Notes: generated from the letters alone by a model not told the origin. Positions 9,021 to 15,130 are shown, counted from the first letter of the stretch. The stretch is 16,709 nt of DNA from an uncultured Oscillospiraceae bacterium (GCA_934515035.1 CAKSXP010000014.1:1-16709); one strand, 5' to 3'. Program-made: numbers and translations.

Positions 9021-9048
9021 TATACGACGCGGAGGGGCGTTTTTCCTC
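9021..9048 (-). promoter_or_regulatory. Candidate ECF-type promoter of dgt, shared with dnaG
   Basis: On the - strand this block begins GAGGAAAAACG and ends CCGCGTCGTATA, matching the dnaG block at 7444-7471 in order, spacing and total length (28 bp). GTAATA follows CGTATA closely in both copies. It ends 35 nt before the dgt start. No SigA-type -35 is seen. Confidence 0.6.
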
Positions 9049-9055
9049 TTTTTTA

Positions 9056-9254
9056 CGGCGAATTTTTTGAATGTTGATAAATTTTTCCGCGCGCAGGCCT
9101 CCGCTTTGTCTGTCCGCCGGGGAAAAACAGCGGCGCGGCGCGGCCGTCCCGCCGCAGTCACGGGGCCCGGCACAAAGTTTACATAACATTGGAATTATAT
9201 CACTTCTATCAACCGATTTTATGTTACGCTTATGTTACAAAAGGTGTAAAAGTA
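9056..9254. other. Non-coding upstream region of the SLH gene with TTATGTTAC direct repeats
   Basis: No gene is supported here. A GC-rich stretch (about 9090-9170) gives way to AT-rich sequence. Two direct copies of TTATGTTAC lie at 9219-9227 and 9230-9238, 11 bp apart and 16 nt before the SLH-gene -35. A related TTACATAAC in the opposite sense lies at 9179-9187. They could be an activator site or an UP-like element. Confidence 0.4.
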
Positions 9255-9283
9255 TTGCTCTTTGAAAACGCCCATGATAGAAT
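9255..9283 (+). promoter_or_regulatory. Extended -10 promoter of the SLH protein gene
   Basis: A -35 TTGCTC (9255-9260), 17-nt spacer and -10 TAGAAT (9278-9283), preceded by an extended TGA, predict transcription from about 9290. This leaves a 5' leader of about 165 nt. The same ATGATAGAAT core occurs at the flavin oxidoreductase promoter (15121-15130). Confidence 0.6.
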
Positions 9284-9289
9284 ACGCTT

Positions 9290-9454
9290 GCCTTGGGAGA
9301 ACAGGCGGTTTTTCGCGGAAATTGTCTTTCCGTCCGCCGTCTCATTCTTTGATAACAGGTACTTCCGTTTGCAGGTTGGCCAAGGATATCCGATCCTGCA
9401 AGCGTTGTACAATAAATCCCGCTGTGCGGGAAATCTTTATAGGAGGAGTTACAT
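9290..9454 (+). promoter_or_regulatory. Structured 5' leader of the SLH protein mRNA
   Basis: The leader contains three possible hairpins. The first has arms GGCGG (9304-9308) and CCGCC (9334-9338), with inner arms CGGAAA (9316-9321) and TTTCCG (9327-9332). The second is AGGAT-loop-ATCCT at about 9383-9397. The third is CCCGC-TGT-GCGGG (9418-9430), just before the ribosome binding site AGGAGG at 9441-9446. Long stable leaders are typical of S-layer mRNAs; a role in mRNA stability is inferred. Confidence 0.45.
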
Positions 9455-11866
9455 ATGAGAACTCTGAAGAAGACTCTGTGCCTCGTTCTGGCTCTGGTCC
9501 TCTGCCTCGGTCTCGCCTCTGTTGCCTTCGCCGGCAATTTCGACGGCTATACCGATGCTGACAAGATCGGCGCCAAGTACGAAGAGGCCGTCGCTGTCCT
9601 GATGGGCACCGGCGTTGTTAACGGTATGACTGCTACCGAGATCGCCCCCGAGGGCAACTTCACTCGTGAGCAGGCTGCCAAGATCGTCACCTACATGACC
9701 CTCGGCGGAACCCTCGCCGACGTCCTGAAGGCTGACAACGACCCGTTCACCGATGTTAAGGCTAACCGCTGGTCCGCCGGCTACATCGCCTACTGCGTCG
9801 ACAAGGGCATCATCGCCGGCTACGGCGATGGCAAGTTTGGCCCCACTGATACCCTGACCGGCTATCAGTTCGCCAAGATGCTGCTCGTTGCTATCGGCTA
9901 CGGCAAGTCCTCCGACTACGAAGGCAAGAGCTGGAGCATCAACGTTGCTAAGGATGCATTCACCGCCGGTATCTTCGAGGGTGATGCTACCGCAGCTACC
10001 AACGAGCCCGTTCAGCGTCAGCAGGCCATGCTCATGGCTTTCAACGCTCTGAACTACAGCAAGACCGGAACCACCTCCGTCTATGTTGTCAAGCTCGGCG
10101 ATAAGGTCCTCTACACCGGTTCCGACGCTCTGACCGCTCTGGTCATGCAGCAGGCTAACGCCGGCGCCGTCCTGACTCTTGAGACCGTTTCCACCGGTTC
10201 TCTCGGCGACACCGTTTTCGGCCTGAAGAAGAGCTCCACCACCGATGCTTTCGGCCGTGAGTCCAAGACCTACATTAACAAGAACAACACCAAGCAGGTC
10301 TATGCTACCTTTGCTCCCACTGCTGTTCTGTCCATGGTCGGCTCCATCACCAATGCCAAGCTCGCTGCTGCTCTTGGCTGCACCAAGACCACCGATAAGG
10401 TCAGCATCACTGTCATCACGGACGGCAAGGAAGGCACCGCCACCGAGATCACCAAGGTCAGCACCGGCTCCATCGGCGACGCTGAGAGCGTCATCGAGGT
10501 CTACAAGACCGGCGACAAGACCTATGATGTGATCGTTATCCACACCTACTGGGATAAGCTCGACAAGGAAGACGTCGTTCCCGCAAAGGCTGCCACCGCA
10601 ACCACCGACGCTGACGTCGCTTACATCACTCTCGGCTCCCAGAAGCTGCGCTTCGACACCAACGCCTTCAAGGCCGGCGACATCGTTCTCTACACCAAGG
10701 CCTGGAACGGCAAGGAAGATATCGCCCAGTCCGCTGTTAAGGCTATTGCTGTTACCGGCGTCATCTCCAAGTACACCACCGACAGCATCACCGTCGGCAG
10801 CACCACCTACAAGACCGTCGCCGGCTTCACCATGCCCGCGAACCCCTTCACCACTGAGTACGTCTTCTATGTCGACTCCAACAACGTGGTTTACACCTAT
10901 GCTGATATCGGCGCTGCCGATGTCAAGTTTGACGGCTACTTCTACGTCCTCGGCTACCAGATCGCCATGAACGGCAAGGCCGGCGACCTCTTCAACGAGA
11001 CTGTTGCTACCACCGCTGCCGTCAAGGCAAAGGTCGTCACCACCGCAGGCGAAGAGAAGGTCATCGACCTGGCTGTCACCACCAAGACTGTTGCCGGCAA
11101 GACCCACTTCTACTACAACGACGTCACCGGTAAGGAAGTCGAGATCACCGAGTCCAAGGCTTACACTGCTATCACGAACCCCTACTGGATCGGCTACACT
11201 GTCAGCGGCACCACCTACAATGTCGAGGCTGTTGCCGAGACTCTGAAGGTCACTGCTGATTACAGCAAGGCCACCACTCTGGAAGGCAAGCTCATGACCA
11301 GCTCCACCGTCTACACCTACATCAACACTGCCGACAAGAAGGTCACCACCTCCACCGGCTACCAGAACATCAAGATCGCGGCAGGCTCCGAGCTGCTCGT
11401 CATCTACGCTGATGCAAAGAAGACCGTCGTTAAGGAGCTCTACCTCGTCAAGACCAGCACCGACATCTCCGCCACCACCGCAAACTATGCTTACGCTGCT
11501 GCTAAGGGCGCCAACGTCGCTGACGGCGTTGAGTGGACCTTCTACATCGACGGCGAAGTCAAGGTTCTGCCTGTTGCCGCTGGTGTCACCATCGAGGCTG
11601 GCAAGGTCTATGACCTGACCATCAGCACCAAGAACGTTGTCACCAAGGCTTCCGACGGCATCACCCTCACGGGCGTCGAGGTCACCTTCGTTGACAGCAC
11701 TTACTTCGTCGCTGGTTCCGTTTACACCTATGCAACCACCGGCTGCAAGGTCTACAACGTCACCACCGGCACTCCGGGTACTGCTGACACCATCGAGGTC
11801 GGCGATAAGGTCGCTGTTGCTGTCGCTAAGGACGGCGCTGCTTCCCTCGTCTACATCGTTGGCTAA
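9455..11866 (+). CDS. Secreted S-layer/SLH-domain protein, probably a major surface protein
   Basis: This 803-residue exported protein has a signal peptide (KK, then a hydrophobic core, cleavage probably after AFA, residue 26). Three SLH repeats cover about 30-84, 96-150 (FTDVKANRWSAGYIAYCVDKGII, then GYGDGKFGP and FAKMLLVAIGYG) and a more degenerate 154-202. SLH modules bind pyruvylated secondary cell-wall polymers and so anchor the protein to the wall. The remaining ~600 residues are Thr/Val/Ala/Lys-rich with alternating hydrophobic residues, suggesting beta-sandwich domains; I recognise no catalytic motif and only one Cys pair's worth of cysteines. Codon choice is extremely biased (AAG, ATC, GAC, CTC/CTG, GCT), unlike its neighbours, which fits very high expression. 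AGGAGG lies 8 nt before the ATG; a strong terminator follows. It stands alone. An S-layer subunit is the best guess; another abundant wall protein is possible. Confidence 0.9.
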   Translation: MRTLKKTLCLVLALVLCLGLASVAFAGNFDGYTDADKIGAKYEEAVAVLMGTGVVNGMTATEIAPEGNFTREQAAKIVTYMTLGGTLADVLKADNDPFTDVKANRWSAGYIAYCVDKGIIAGYGDGKFGPTDTLTGYQFAKMLLVAIGYGKSSDYEGKSWSINVAKDAFTAGIFEGDATAATNEPVQRQQAMLMAFNALNYSKTGTTSVYVVKLGDKVLYTGSDALTALVMQQANAGAVLTLETVSTGSLGDTVFGLKKSSTTDAFGRESKTYINKNNTKQVYATFAPTAVLSMVGSITNAKLAAALGCTKTTDKVSITVITDGKEGTATEITKVSTGSIGDAESVIEVYKTGDKTYDVIVIHTYWDKLDKEDVVPAKAATATTDADVAYITLGSQKLRFDTNAFKAGDIVLYTKAWNGKEDIAQSAVKAIAVTGVISKYTTDSITVGSTTYKTVAGFTMPANPFTTEYVFYVDSNNVVYTYADIGAADVKFDGYFYVLGYQIAMNGKAGDLFNETVATTAAVKAKVVTTAGEEKVIDLAVTTKTVAGKTHFYYNDVTGKEVEITESKAYTAITNPYWIGYTVSGTTYNVEAVAETLKVTADYSKATTLEGKLMTSSTVYTYINTADKKVTTSTGYQNIKIAAGSELLVIYADAKKTVVKELYLVKTSTDISATTANYAYAAAKGANVADGVEWTFYIDGEVKVLPVAAGVTIEAGKVYDLTISTKNVVTKASDGITLTGVEVTFVDSTYFVAGSVYTYATTGCKVYNVTTGTPGTADTIEVGDKVAVAVAKDGAASLVYIVG

Positions 11867-11882
11867 TTAGAACCCAGTTTAC

Positions 11883-11930
11883 CAAAGCAAAAGAGGAAGC
11901 CCTTCGGGGCTTCCTTGTTTGCTTTGATTT
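11883..11930 (+). terminator. Strong UUCG-capped terminator of the SLH gene
   Basis: GGAAGCCC-TTCG-GGGCTTCC (11895-11914) forms an 8-bp stem with a stable tetraloop. It is extended by outer arms CAAAGCAAA (11883-11891) and TTTGCTTTG (11918-11926), and ends in a T-rich run. It starts 16 nt after the stop codon. Confidence 0.9.
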
Positions 11931-11931
11931 T

Positions 11932-11978
11932 GCACCGGACTAACGCCCACCTTGTGTAAAGCGGGCCTTAGCCGGTGC
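11932..11978. other. Long imperfect hairpin between the SLH terminator and the ANTAR promoter
   Basis: The arms GCACCGG / CCGGTGC, CTAA / TTAG and GCCC / GGGC nest in order (11932-11948 with 11963-11978), with single mismatches and a 14-nt loop. CGCTTTTATC follows. It could be a second terminator for read-through from the SLH gene or a remnant structured element. No gene is supported in 11867-12210. Confidence 0.4.
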
Positions 11979-12019
11979 GCCGCTTTTATCAAATTCTCAA
12001 AAAAGCTTTCGTCCGGCTA

Positions 12020-12048
12020 TTGACTTTTTTCTCTCCGGAGGTTATAAT
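12020..12048 (+). promoter_or_regulatory. Near-consensus SigA promoter of the ANTAR gene leader
   Basis: TTGACT (12020-12025), a 17-nt spacer and TATAAT (12043-12048) form an almost perfect housekeeping promoter, with transcription expected from about 12055, roughly 155 nt before the ANTAR start codon. Confidence 0.85.
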
Positions 12049-12061
12049 TTCCGCAGTGTAA

Positions 12062-12107
12062 AGAGCAAGGGCGCTCCTGTTTCGTCAGGAGCGCCCTGTT
12101 CTTTTTT
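12062..12107 (+). terminator. Leader terminator (candidate attenuator) upstream of the ANTAR gene
   Basis: A perfect 11-bp stem GGGCGCTCCTG / CAGGAGCGCCC (12069-12079 with 12086-12096) has a 6-nt loop TTTCGT. It is extended by AGAGCA / TGTTCT and followed by TTTTTT at 12102-12107. It begins only a few nt after the predicted transcription start, and lies 104 nt before the ANTAR start codon. No gene lies before it that it could serve, so it should stop most leader transcripts unless overridden. Confidence 0.8.
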
Positions 12108-12111
12108 ATAA

Positions 12112-12150
12112 CGATCTTTCGGACTCGCCGCCGAAGGCGCCGGAAGATCG
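12112..12150 (+). promoter_or_regulatory. Second leader hairpin with a hexanucleotide loop
   Basis: CGATCTTTCGG (12112-12122) pairs with CCGGAAGATCG (12140-12150) with one G-U. After a 3-nt bulge an inner CGCC/GGCG stem closes a 6-nt loop GCCGAA. Known ANTAR target hairpins have hexaloops with A at position 1 and G at position 4; this loop has the G but not the A. Its role is inferred from position only. Confidence 0.4.
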
Positions 12151-12210
12151 CAATGGGTTTATCATAGCCCGCTGATCCAGCACATACACTCCCCAAGGAA
12201 GGTGAAGCAA

Positions 12211-12750
12211 ATGAGCCAGATAATAGTTGCATTCGACAGTGGATCAAACAGACGGCGCATCTCCGACATGCTTGACAGCGTGGGGATGACCGTAAAAAGC
12301 GTCTGCCGTTCCGGCGCGGAAGTGATAAGGAAAGTACAGGATCTGAACGGCGGCCTTGTTATCTGCGGCTATAAGCTCGCGGATATGACCGCCTCCGACC
12401 TTGCGCGCGACCTTGACGGAAAGGCCTTCATCCTTGTCATCGCTCCGCCCGAGCAGCTCGGGGATTGCGTCGAAGAAAGCGTGTTCACGCTTCCCGCACC
12501 CGTCACAAAGGCCGATGTCGTGGCCTCCGTGCGTATGCTTGAGCAGATGCTGGATATGCTCTCCCGCAAAAGCGCGCCGGACCGCGGGACCGAAAGACAG
12601 GTCATCGAAAAGGCCGCGGCGCTGCTCTGCCGCAAGAGCGGTATGCCGGAGGCCGACGCGCACCGCTTCATACAGCGCAGGAGCATGGAATCCGGCCTGA
12701 AGCTCACGGACGCCGCAAGACGCATCCTGAGAGAAAACGCCGCCAGCTGA
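12211..12750 (+). CDS. ANTAR-domain antitermination regulator with degenerate receiver
   Basis: This 179-residue protein has an N-terminal receiver-like domain (about 3-118) and a C-terminal ANTAR domain (about 125-175; RQVIEKAAALLCRKSG, then DAHRFIQRRSMESGLKLTDAARRIL). ANTAR proteins bind paired RNA hairpins in nascent mRNA and prevent terminator formation; relatives include NasR, AmiR and EutV. The receiver is atypical. Aligned to LVLLDYRLPDM-type sequence it reads LVICGYKLADM, so the phospho-acceptor Asp is Gly53. The usual acidic pair is only Asp9, and the conserved Lys-Pro is not in place. Control by aspartyl phosphorylation is therefore unlikely. The start ATG at 12211 has GGAAGGTGA about 5 nt upstream; the GTG at 12202 falls inside it. 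No histidine kinase is adjacent. The leader holds a promoter, terminator and hairpin, suggesting autoregulation. It stands alone, convergent with galU. Confidence 0.92.
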   Translation: MSQIIVAFDSGSNRRRISDMLDSVGMTVKSVCRSGAEVIRKVQDLNGGLVICGYKLADMTASDLARDLDGKAFILVIAPPEQLGDCVEESVFTLPAPVTKADVVASVRMLEQMLDMLSRKSAPDRGTERQVIEKAAALLCRKSGMPEADAHRFIQRRSMESGLKLTDAARRILRENAAS

Positions 12751-12787
12751 CAAGCGTCTTTCGCCTGACGGCCGATAGAACAACAAA

Positions 12788-12828
12788 ACCCGGCCTCCCG
12801 CCTGGTGCGGCGAGGGGCCGGGTCTTTT
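12788..12828. terminator. Shared terminator of the ANTAR gene and galU
   Basis: ACCCGGCC (12788-12795) pairs with GGCCGGGT (12816-12823). Inner pairing TCCCGCC/GGCGAGG has one mismatch and closes a 6-nt loop. CTTTTAT follows on the + strand and TTTTGTTG on the - strand, so it can serve both convergent genes. Confidence 0.85.
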
Positions 12829-12834
12829 ATATCC

Positions 12835-13716
12835 TTATTTGCCCGAAAGCTGCTTTGCCTTTTTGATTATCAGTTCCCGCGTGAAGTCGGAAACCTCCGG
12901 ATCCTCGAGCGCAAAGTCCAGAAACGTTGCAACATAGTCGCGCGGGTTGCCCGTGTCATAGCGCGTTCCGAGGAAGTCGACGGCGATCATCCTGTCGCGC
13001 CGGACAAGCTCTCGCAGGCCGTCCGTCAGCTGTATCTCGTTATTGCGTCCGGGCGGCGTGCTCCCCAGTATCCCGAATATCTCCGGCGTGAGAACATAGC
13101 GGCCCATGATCGCGTTGTTTGAGAGTTTCTCCTCCAGCGTCGGCTTTTCGTTCATATCCGTTATCTCGTATATGCGGTCCTCGAGCGGCGATATCTTCAG
13201 CGAGGAATATTTTACAATGTGCTCGTCGTCCACCTCGCGCGTTGCTATCGCGGAGCAGGAATATTTCTCCGCGGCGTCGATAAGCTGGCGCAGGACCGGC
13301 CGTTCGTGGCAGAGCATGATGTCGTCCCCGAGAAGGATGCCGAACGGCTCGTCCCCGACGGCGTTTCTGGCGCACCAGACGGCGTGGCCAAGCCCCTTCT
13401 GCTCCTCCTGCGTCACGAAAGTGAACTTCGCCATCTCATAGGTCTGGCGGATAAGCTCTGCCTCGTGCTCCTTGCCGACCTTGCAGAGCTTTTCATAAAG
13501 TTCGTTCGACGGGCTGAAATAATTATCCATTGCGGACTTTCCCGCGCTGGTTATGATGATTATCTCCTCAACTCCGGAGCGCACCGCCTCCTCGACGATA
13601 TAGTGCAGCACCGGCTTGTCCACCAGCGGCAGCAGCTCCTTGGGAACGGTTTTGGTCGCCGGAAGCATTCTTGTCCCCATTCCGGCTGCGGGGATGACCG
13701 CTTTTCTGATTTTCAT
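12835..13716 (-). CDS. galU: UTP-glucose-1-phosphate uridylyltransferase
   Basis: This 293-residue enzyme makes UDP-glucose from UTP and glucose-1-phosphate, feeding cell-surface polysaccharide and glycolipid synthesis. It begins MKIRKAVIPAAGMGTRMLP, the nucleotide-binding GxGTR loop, followed by KELLPLVDKPVLHYIVEEAV. It also has EQKGLGHAVWCARN, ILLGDDIM, NNAIMGRYVLTPEIF and NEIQLTDGL, all typical of bacterial GalU. The ATG at 13716 has GGAAGGAGC 8 nt upstream. The same frame stays open to 14400, but that extension crosses queT in another frame and has no homology, so it is rejected. The gene starts 32 nt after the queT stop, with no terminator between, suggesting a queH-queT-galU transcript. 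The shared terminator at 12788-12828 ends it. Confidence 0.97.
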   Translation of the reverse strand: MKIRKAVIPAAGMGTRMLPATKTVPKELLPLVDKPVLHYIVEEAVRSGVEEIIIITSAGKSAMDNYFSPSNELYEKLCKVGKEHEAELIRQTYEMAKFTFVTQEEQKGLGHAVWCARNAVGDEPFGILLGDDIMLCHERPVLRQLIDAAEKYSCSAIATREVDDEHIVKYSSLKISPLEDRIYEITDMNEKPTLEEKLSNNAIMGRYVLTPEIFGILGSTPPGRNNEIQLTDGLRELVRRDRMIAVDFLGTRYDTGNPRDYVATFLDFALEDPEVSDFTRELIIKKAKQLSGK

Positions 13717-13748
13717 GACGTTGCTCCTTCCTGTTTGGCGGCGTCCTG

Positions 13749-14246
13749 CTAAAGCTCCCGGAAGAGCCTGATCTTCGGCACGGTCCTGAGGATGATTGTT
13801 CCCAGAACATAGCAGGCTATCGCCTCGCCCGCGGCGACTGTCAGCCCGTTGTAGGCAAACGCCGCCCAAAACGCACCTGTCGCCCCGGTCTGCATCCACG
13901 CGATGACCGCGCCGATGACGACACCGTTTATGACAACGCTGGGCAGCGGCGCAAGCCACCATATTTTGATCCTGGCCGTTATAAGACCGGCCGCCAGGGT
14001 CGCAAGCGAGCCGCAGACTATGTCGATCGGTCCGTAGGCGCTCATGAGATTCGTCAGAATGCAGCCGATAAACAGCCCCCAGACCGTTTCCGGAAAGAAA
14101 AACGGAAGCACGCACAGCGCCTCTGCAAAGCGGCACTGCACCGGACCGTATGTGAGTCCGAATATATTGCCGAAATAGCTCATCACCGTGTAGATGGCGG
14201 CGACGGCGGCGGACATTACAAGTCTTCTGGTTTTCTTTCTCATCAT
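13749..14246 (-). CDS. queT: QueT family queuosine-precursor ECF transporter S component
   Basis: This 165-residue membrane protein matches the QueT family: an N-terminal helix (RLVMSAAVAAIYTVMSYF), the signature GPVQCRFAEALCVLPFFFPE (about 33-52), GLFIGCILTNLMSAYGPIDI and a C-terminal hydrophobic part, five to six helices in all. QueT is the substrate-binding subunit of an energy-coupling factor transporter and is thought to import preQ1, preQ0 or queuine, using an ATPase module encoded elsewhere. The gene follows queH, whose product does the last step of queuosine synthesis, which supports the role. Two ATG codons are adjacent at the start; GGAG lies 9 nt before the first. The 100 nt upstream hold a candidate preQ1-type riboswitch whose tail contains that ribosome binding site. 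Confidence 0.94.
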   Translation of the reverse strand: MMRKKTRRLVMSAAVAAIYTVMSYFGNIFGLTYGPVQCRFAEALCVLPFFFPETVWGLFIGCILTNLMSAYGPIDIVCGSLATLAAGLITARIKIWWLAPLPSVVINGVVIGAVIAWMQTGATGAFWAAFAYNGLTVAAGEAIACYVLGTIILRTVPKIRLFREL

Positions 14247-14255
14247 AGGTCATAT

Positions 14256-14304
14256 CTCCATTTTTTATGTGCGGATCCCCGCTGGCAGGGTGTGGAAACC
14301 TGCC
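14256..14304 (-). promoter_or_regulatory. Candidate preQ1 riboswitch controlling queT translation
   Basis: On the - strand, GGCAGG (14304-14299) and CCTGCC (14289-14284) form a 6-bp stem with loop TTTCCACAC, so the 3' side reads ACACCC as in preQ1-I aptamers. A tail with a 6-A run (14266-14261) leads into TGGAG, the queT ribosome binding site. Loop TCCA can pair with TGGA, giving the H-type pseudoknot that hides the ribosome binding site. Unlike standard preQ1-I, a small GCGG/CCGC hairpin (14282-14271) lies between stem and A-rich tail. Position before queT supports the call; the class is uncertain. Confidence 0.6.
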
Positions 14305-14347
14305 CGGTCCAGTTGTACTGACAACATAACATATATGCCCGGCCGTG

Positions 14348-14950
14348 TCAATCGTGTTTGCTGTAAATACAGCCGCAGTAGTTCTGCCTGTAAAGGCCAT
14401 ACTGCTTTGACAGCTCGATGCTTCGCTGGTAGCCGCCGCGCTTTTTGAAATCGTTCGGCAGCCATTTGACGCCGTATTTTTCGGATAGTTCCCGCCCTAT
14501 CGCATTGATGCGCACGGCATCCTTGTGCGGCGACACGGAAAGCGTCGTGCAGAACCATTCAAAGCCGTGCATGGCCGCGAGCCGCGCCGTCTCCTCGATG
14601 CGCAGCCGGAAGCAGACGGTGCAGCGTTCTCCGCCCTCCGGCTCCCGCTCCAGCCCGCGCACGGCCTTTATGAAGCTTTCGCCGTCGTATTCGCACTCCA
14701 TGATCGAGACCGGACTCCCGCAGGGCATCTCCGCTATCAGTCTGCGCTGGTTCTCCAGGCGTTTTCGGTATTCGTCGTATGGCTGGATATTCGGGCCGTA
14801 GAAAAGGACCGTAACGCTGAAATATTTCGTCAGGTATTCAAGGACATAGCTGCTGCACGGGCCGCAGCAGCTGTGCAGCAGAAGCGTGGGTCTCTCCCCC
14901 GTCATGCACTGCGTTATCCCATCAAGCTGCATCTGGTAGTTTTCCTTCAA
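14348..14950 (-). CDS. queH: Epoxyqueuosine reductase QueH
   Basis: This 200-residue protein is the non-QueG type of epoxyqueuosine reductase (former DUF208), which reduces epoxyqueuosine in tRNA to queuosine. It has the conserved LLLHSCCGPCSSYVLEYL near the N-terminus, FYGPNIQPYDEY, ERCTVCFRLRIEETA, and a C-terminal YCGCIYS; these Cys residues hold the 4Fe-4S cluster and second metal site. Length fits the family. The start is TTG at 14950 (MKENYQ, matching the usual N-terminus), with AAGGAGAGG about 10 nt upstream. A closer ATG at 14958 is out of frame and gives only Met-Thr-Ser. The queT transporter follows after 101 nt. An extended -10 promoter lies upstream, divergent from the flavin oxidoreductase gene. 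Confidence 0.96.
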   Translation of the reverse strand: MKENYQMQLDGITQCMTGERPTLLLHSCCGPCSSYVLEYLTKYFSVTVLFYGPNIQPYDEYRKRLENQRRLIAEMPCGSPVSIMECEYDGESFIKAVRGLEREPEGGERCTVCFRLRIEETARLAAMHGFEWFCTTLSVSPHKDAVRINAIGRELSEKYGVKWLPNDFKKRGGYQRSIELSKQYGLYRQNYCGCIYSKHD

Positions 14951-15007
14951 GATGTCATGACCTCTCCTTATATTCGGTCCGCGGCCCTGTGCCGCAGGCC
15001 GATACCA

Positions 15008-15035
15008 AGTATATCACAAACGGCGGAAAAAACAA
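15008..15035 (-). promoter_or_regulatory. Promoter of queH-queT-galU
   Basis: On the - strand, TTGTTT (15035-15030), a 16-nt spacer and TATACT (15013-15008), preceded by an extended TGA, form a plausible SigA promoter about 58 nt before the queH start. Confidence 0.55.
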
Positions 15036-15049
15036 ATCCGAAAAGTCTG

Positions 15050-15077
15050 ACGGACAGAACCAGCAAATAACGGACAG
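15050..15077. repeat. Two direct ACGGACAG repeats between divergent promoters
   Basis: ACGGACAG occurs at 15050-15057 and 15070-15077, exactly 20 bp apart (about two helical turns), upstream of the oxidoreductase -35 and of the queH promoter. A regulator-binding site is possible; chance cannot be excluded. Confidence 0.35.
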
Positions 15078-15101
15078 TTTTTGCTAAATGCACCGCAAAG
15101 C

Positions 15102-15130
15102 TTGAAATATGAAAGCACCGATGATAGAAT
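15102..15130 (+). promoter_or_regulatory. SigA promoter of the flavin oxidoreductase gene
   Basis: TTGAAA (15102-15107), a 17-nt spacer and TAGAAT (15125-15130), with extended TGA, place the transcription start near 15137, about 50 nt before the ATG. Confidence 0.75.

Noticed and set aside
9284..9405. ACGCTTGC (9284-9291) complementary to GCAAGCGT (9398-9405), a possible long-range stem closing the SLH leader
   Set aside because: The predicted transcription start near 9290 leaves most of the left arm outside the RNA.
9189..9458. 89-residue + strand frame in the SLH leader
   Set aside because: It starts upstream of the predicted promoter with a non-ATG codon, has no ribosome binding site, and runs over the real SLH start.
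9449..11107. 552-residue open frame on the - strand, antisense to the SLH gene
   Set aside because: It is a by-product of the extreme codon bias of the SLH gene. Its product is a Gly/Val/Asp/Leu-rich low-complexity sequence without a family match, and it has no ribosome binding site.
12044..12150. Canonical paired ANTAR target (two hairpins with A1/G4 hexaloops) in the ANTAR leader
   Set aside because: The two 6-nt loops are TTTCGT and GCCGAA; neither has both conserved bases, so only a looser claim is made.
13717..14400. N-terminal extension of the galU frame up to 14400
   Set aside because: It overlaps queT in another frame and shows no homology; the ATG at 13716 has an ideal ribosome binding site and matches the GalU N-terminus.
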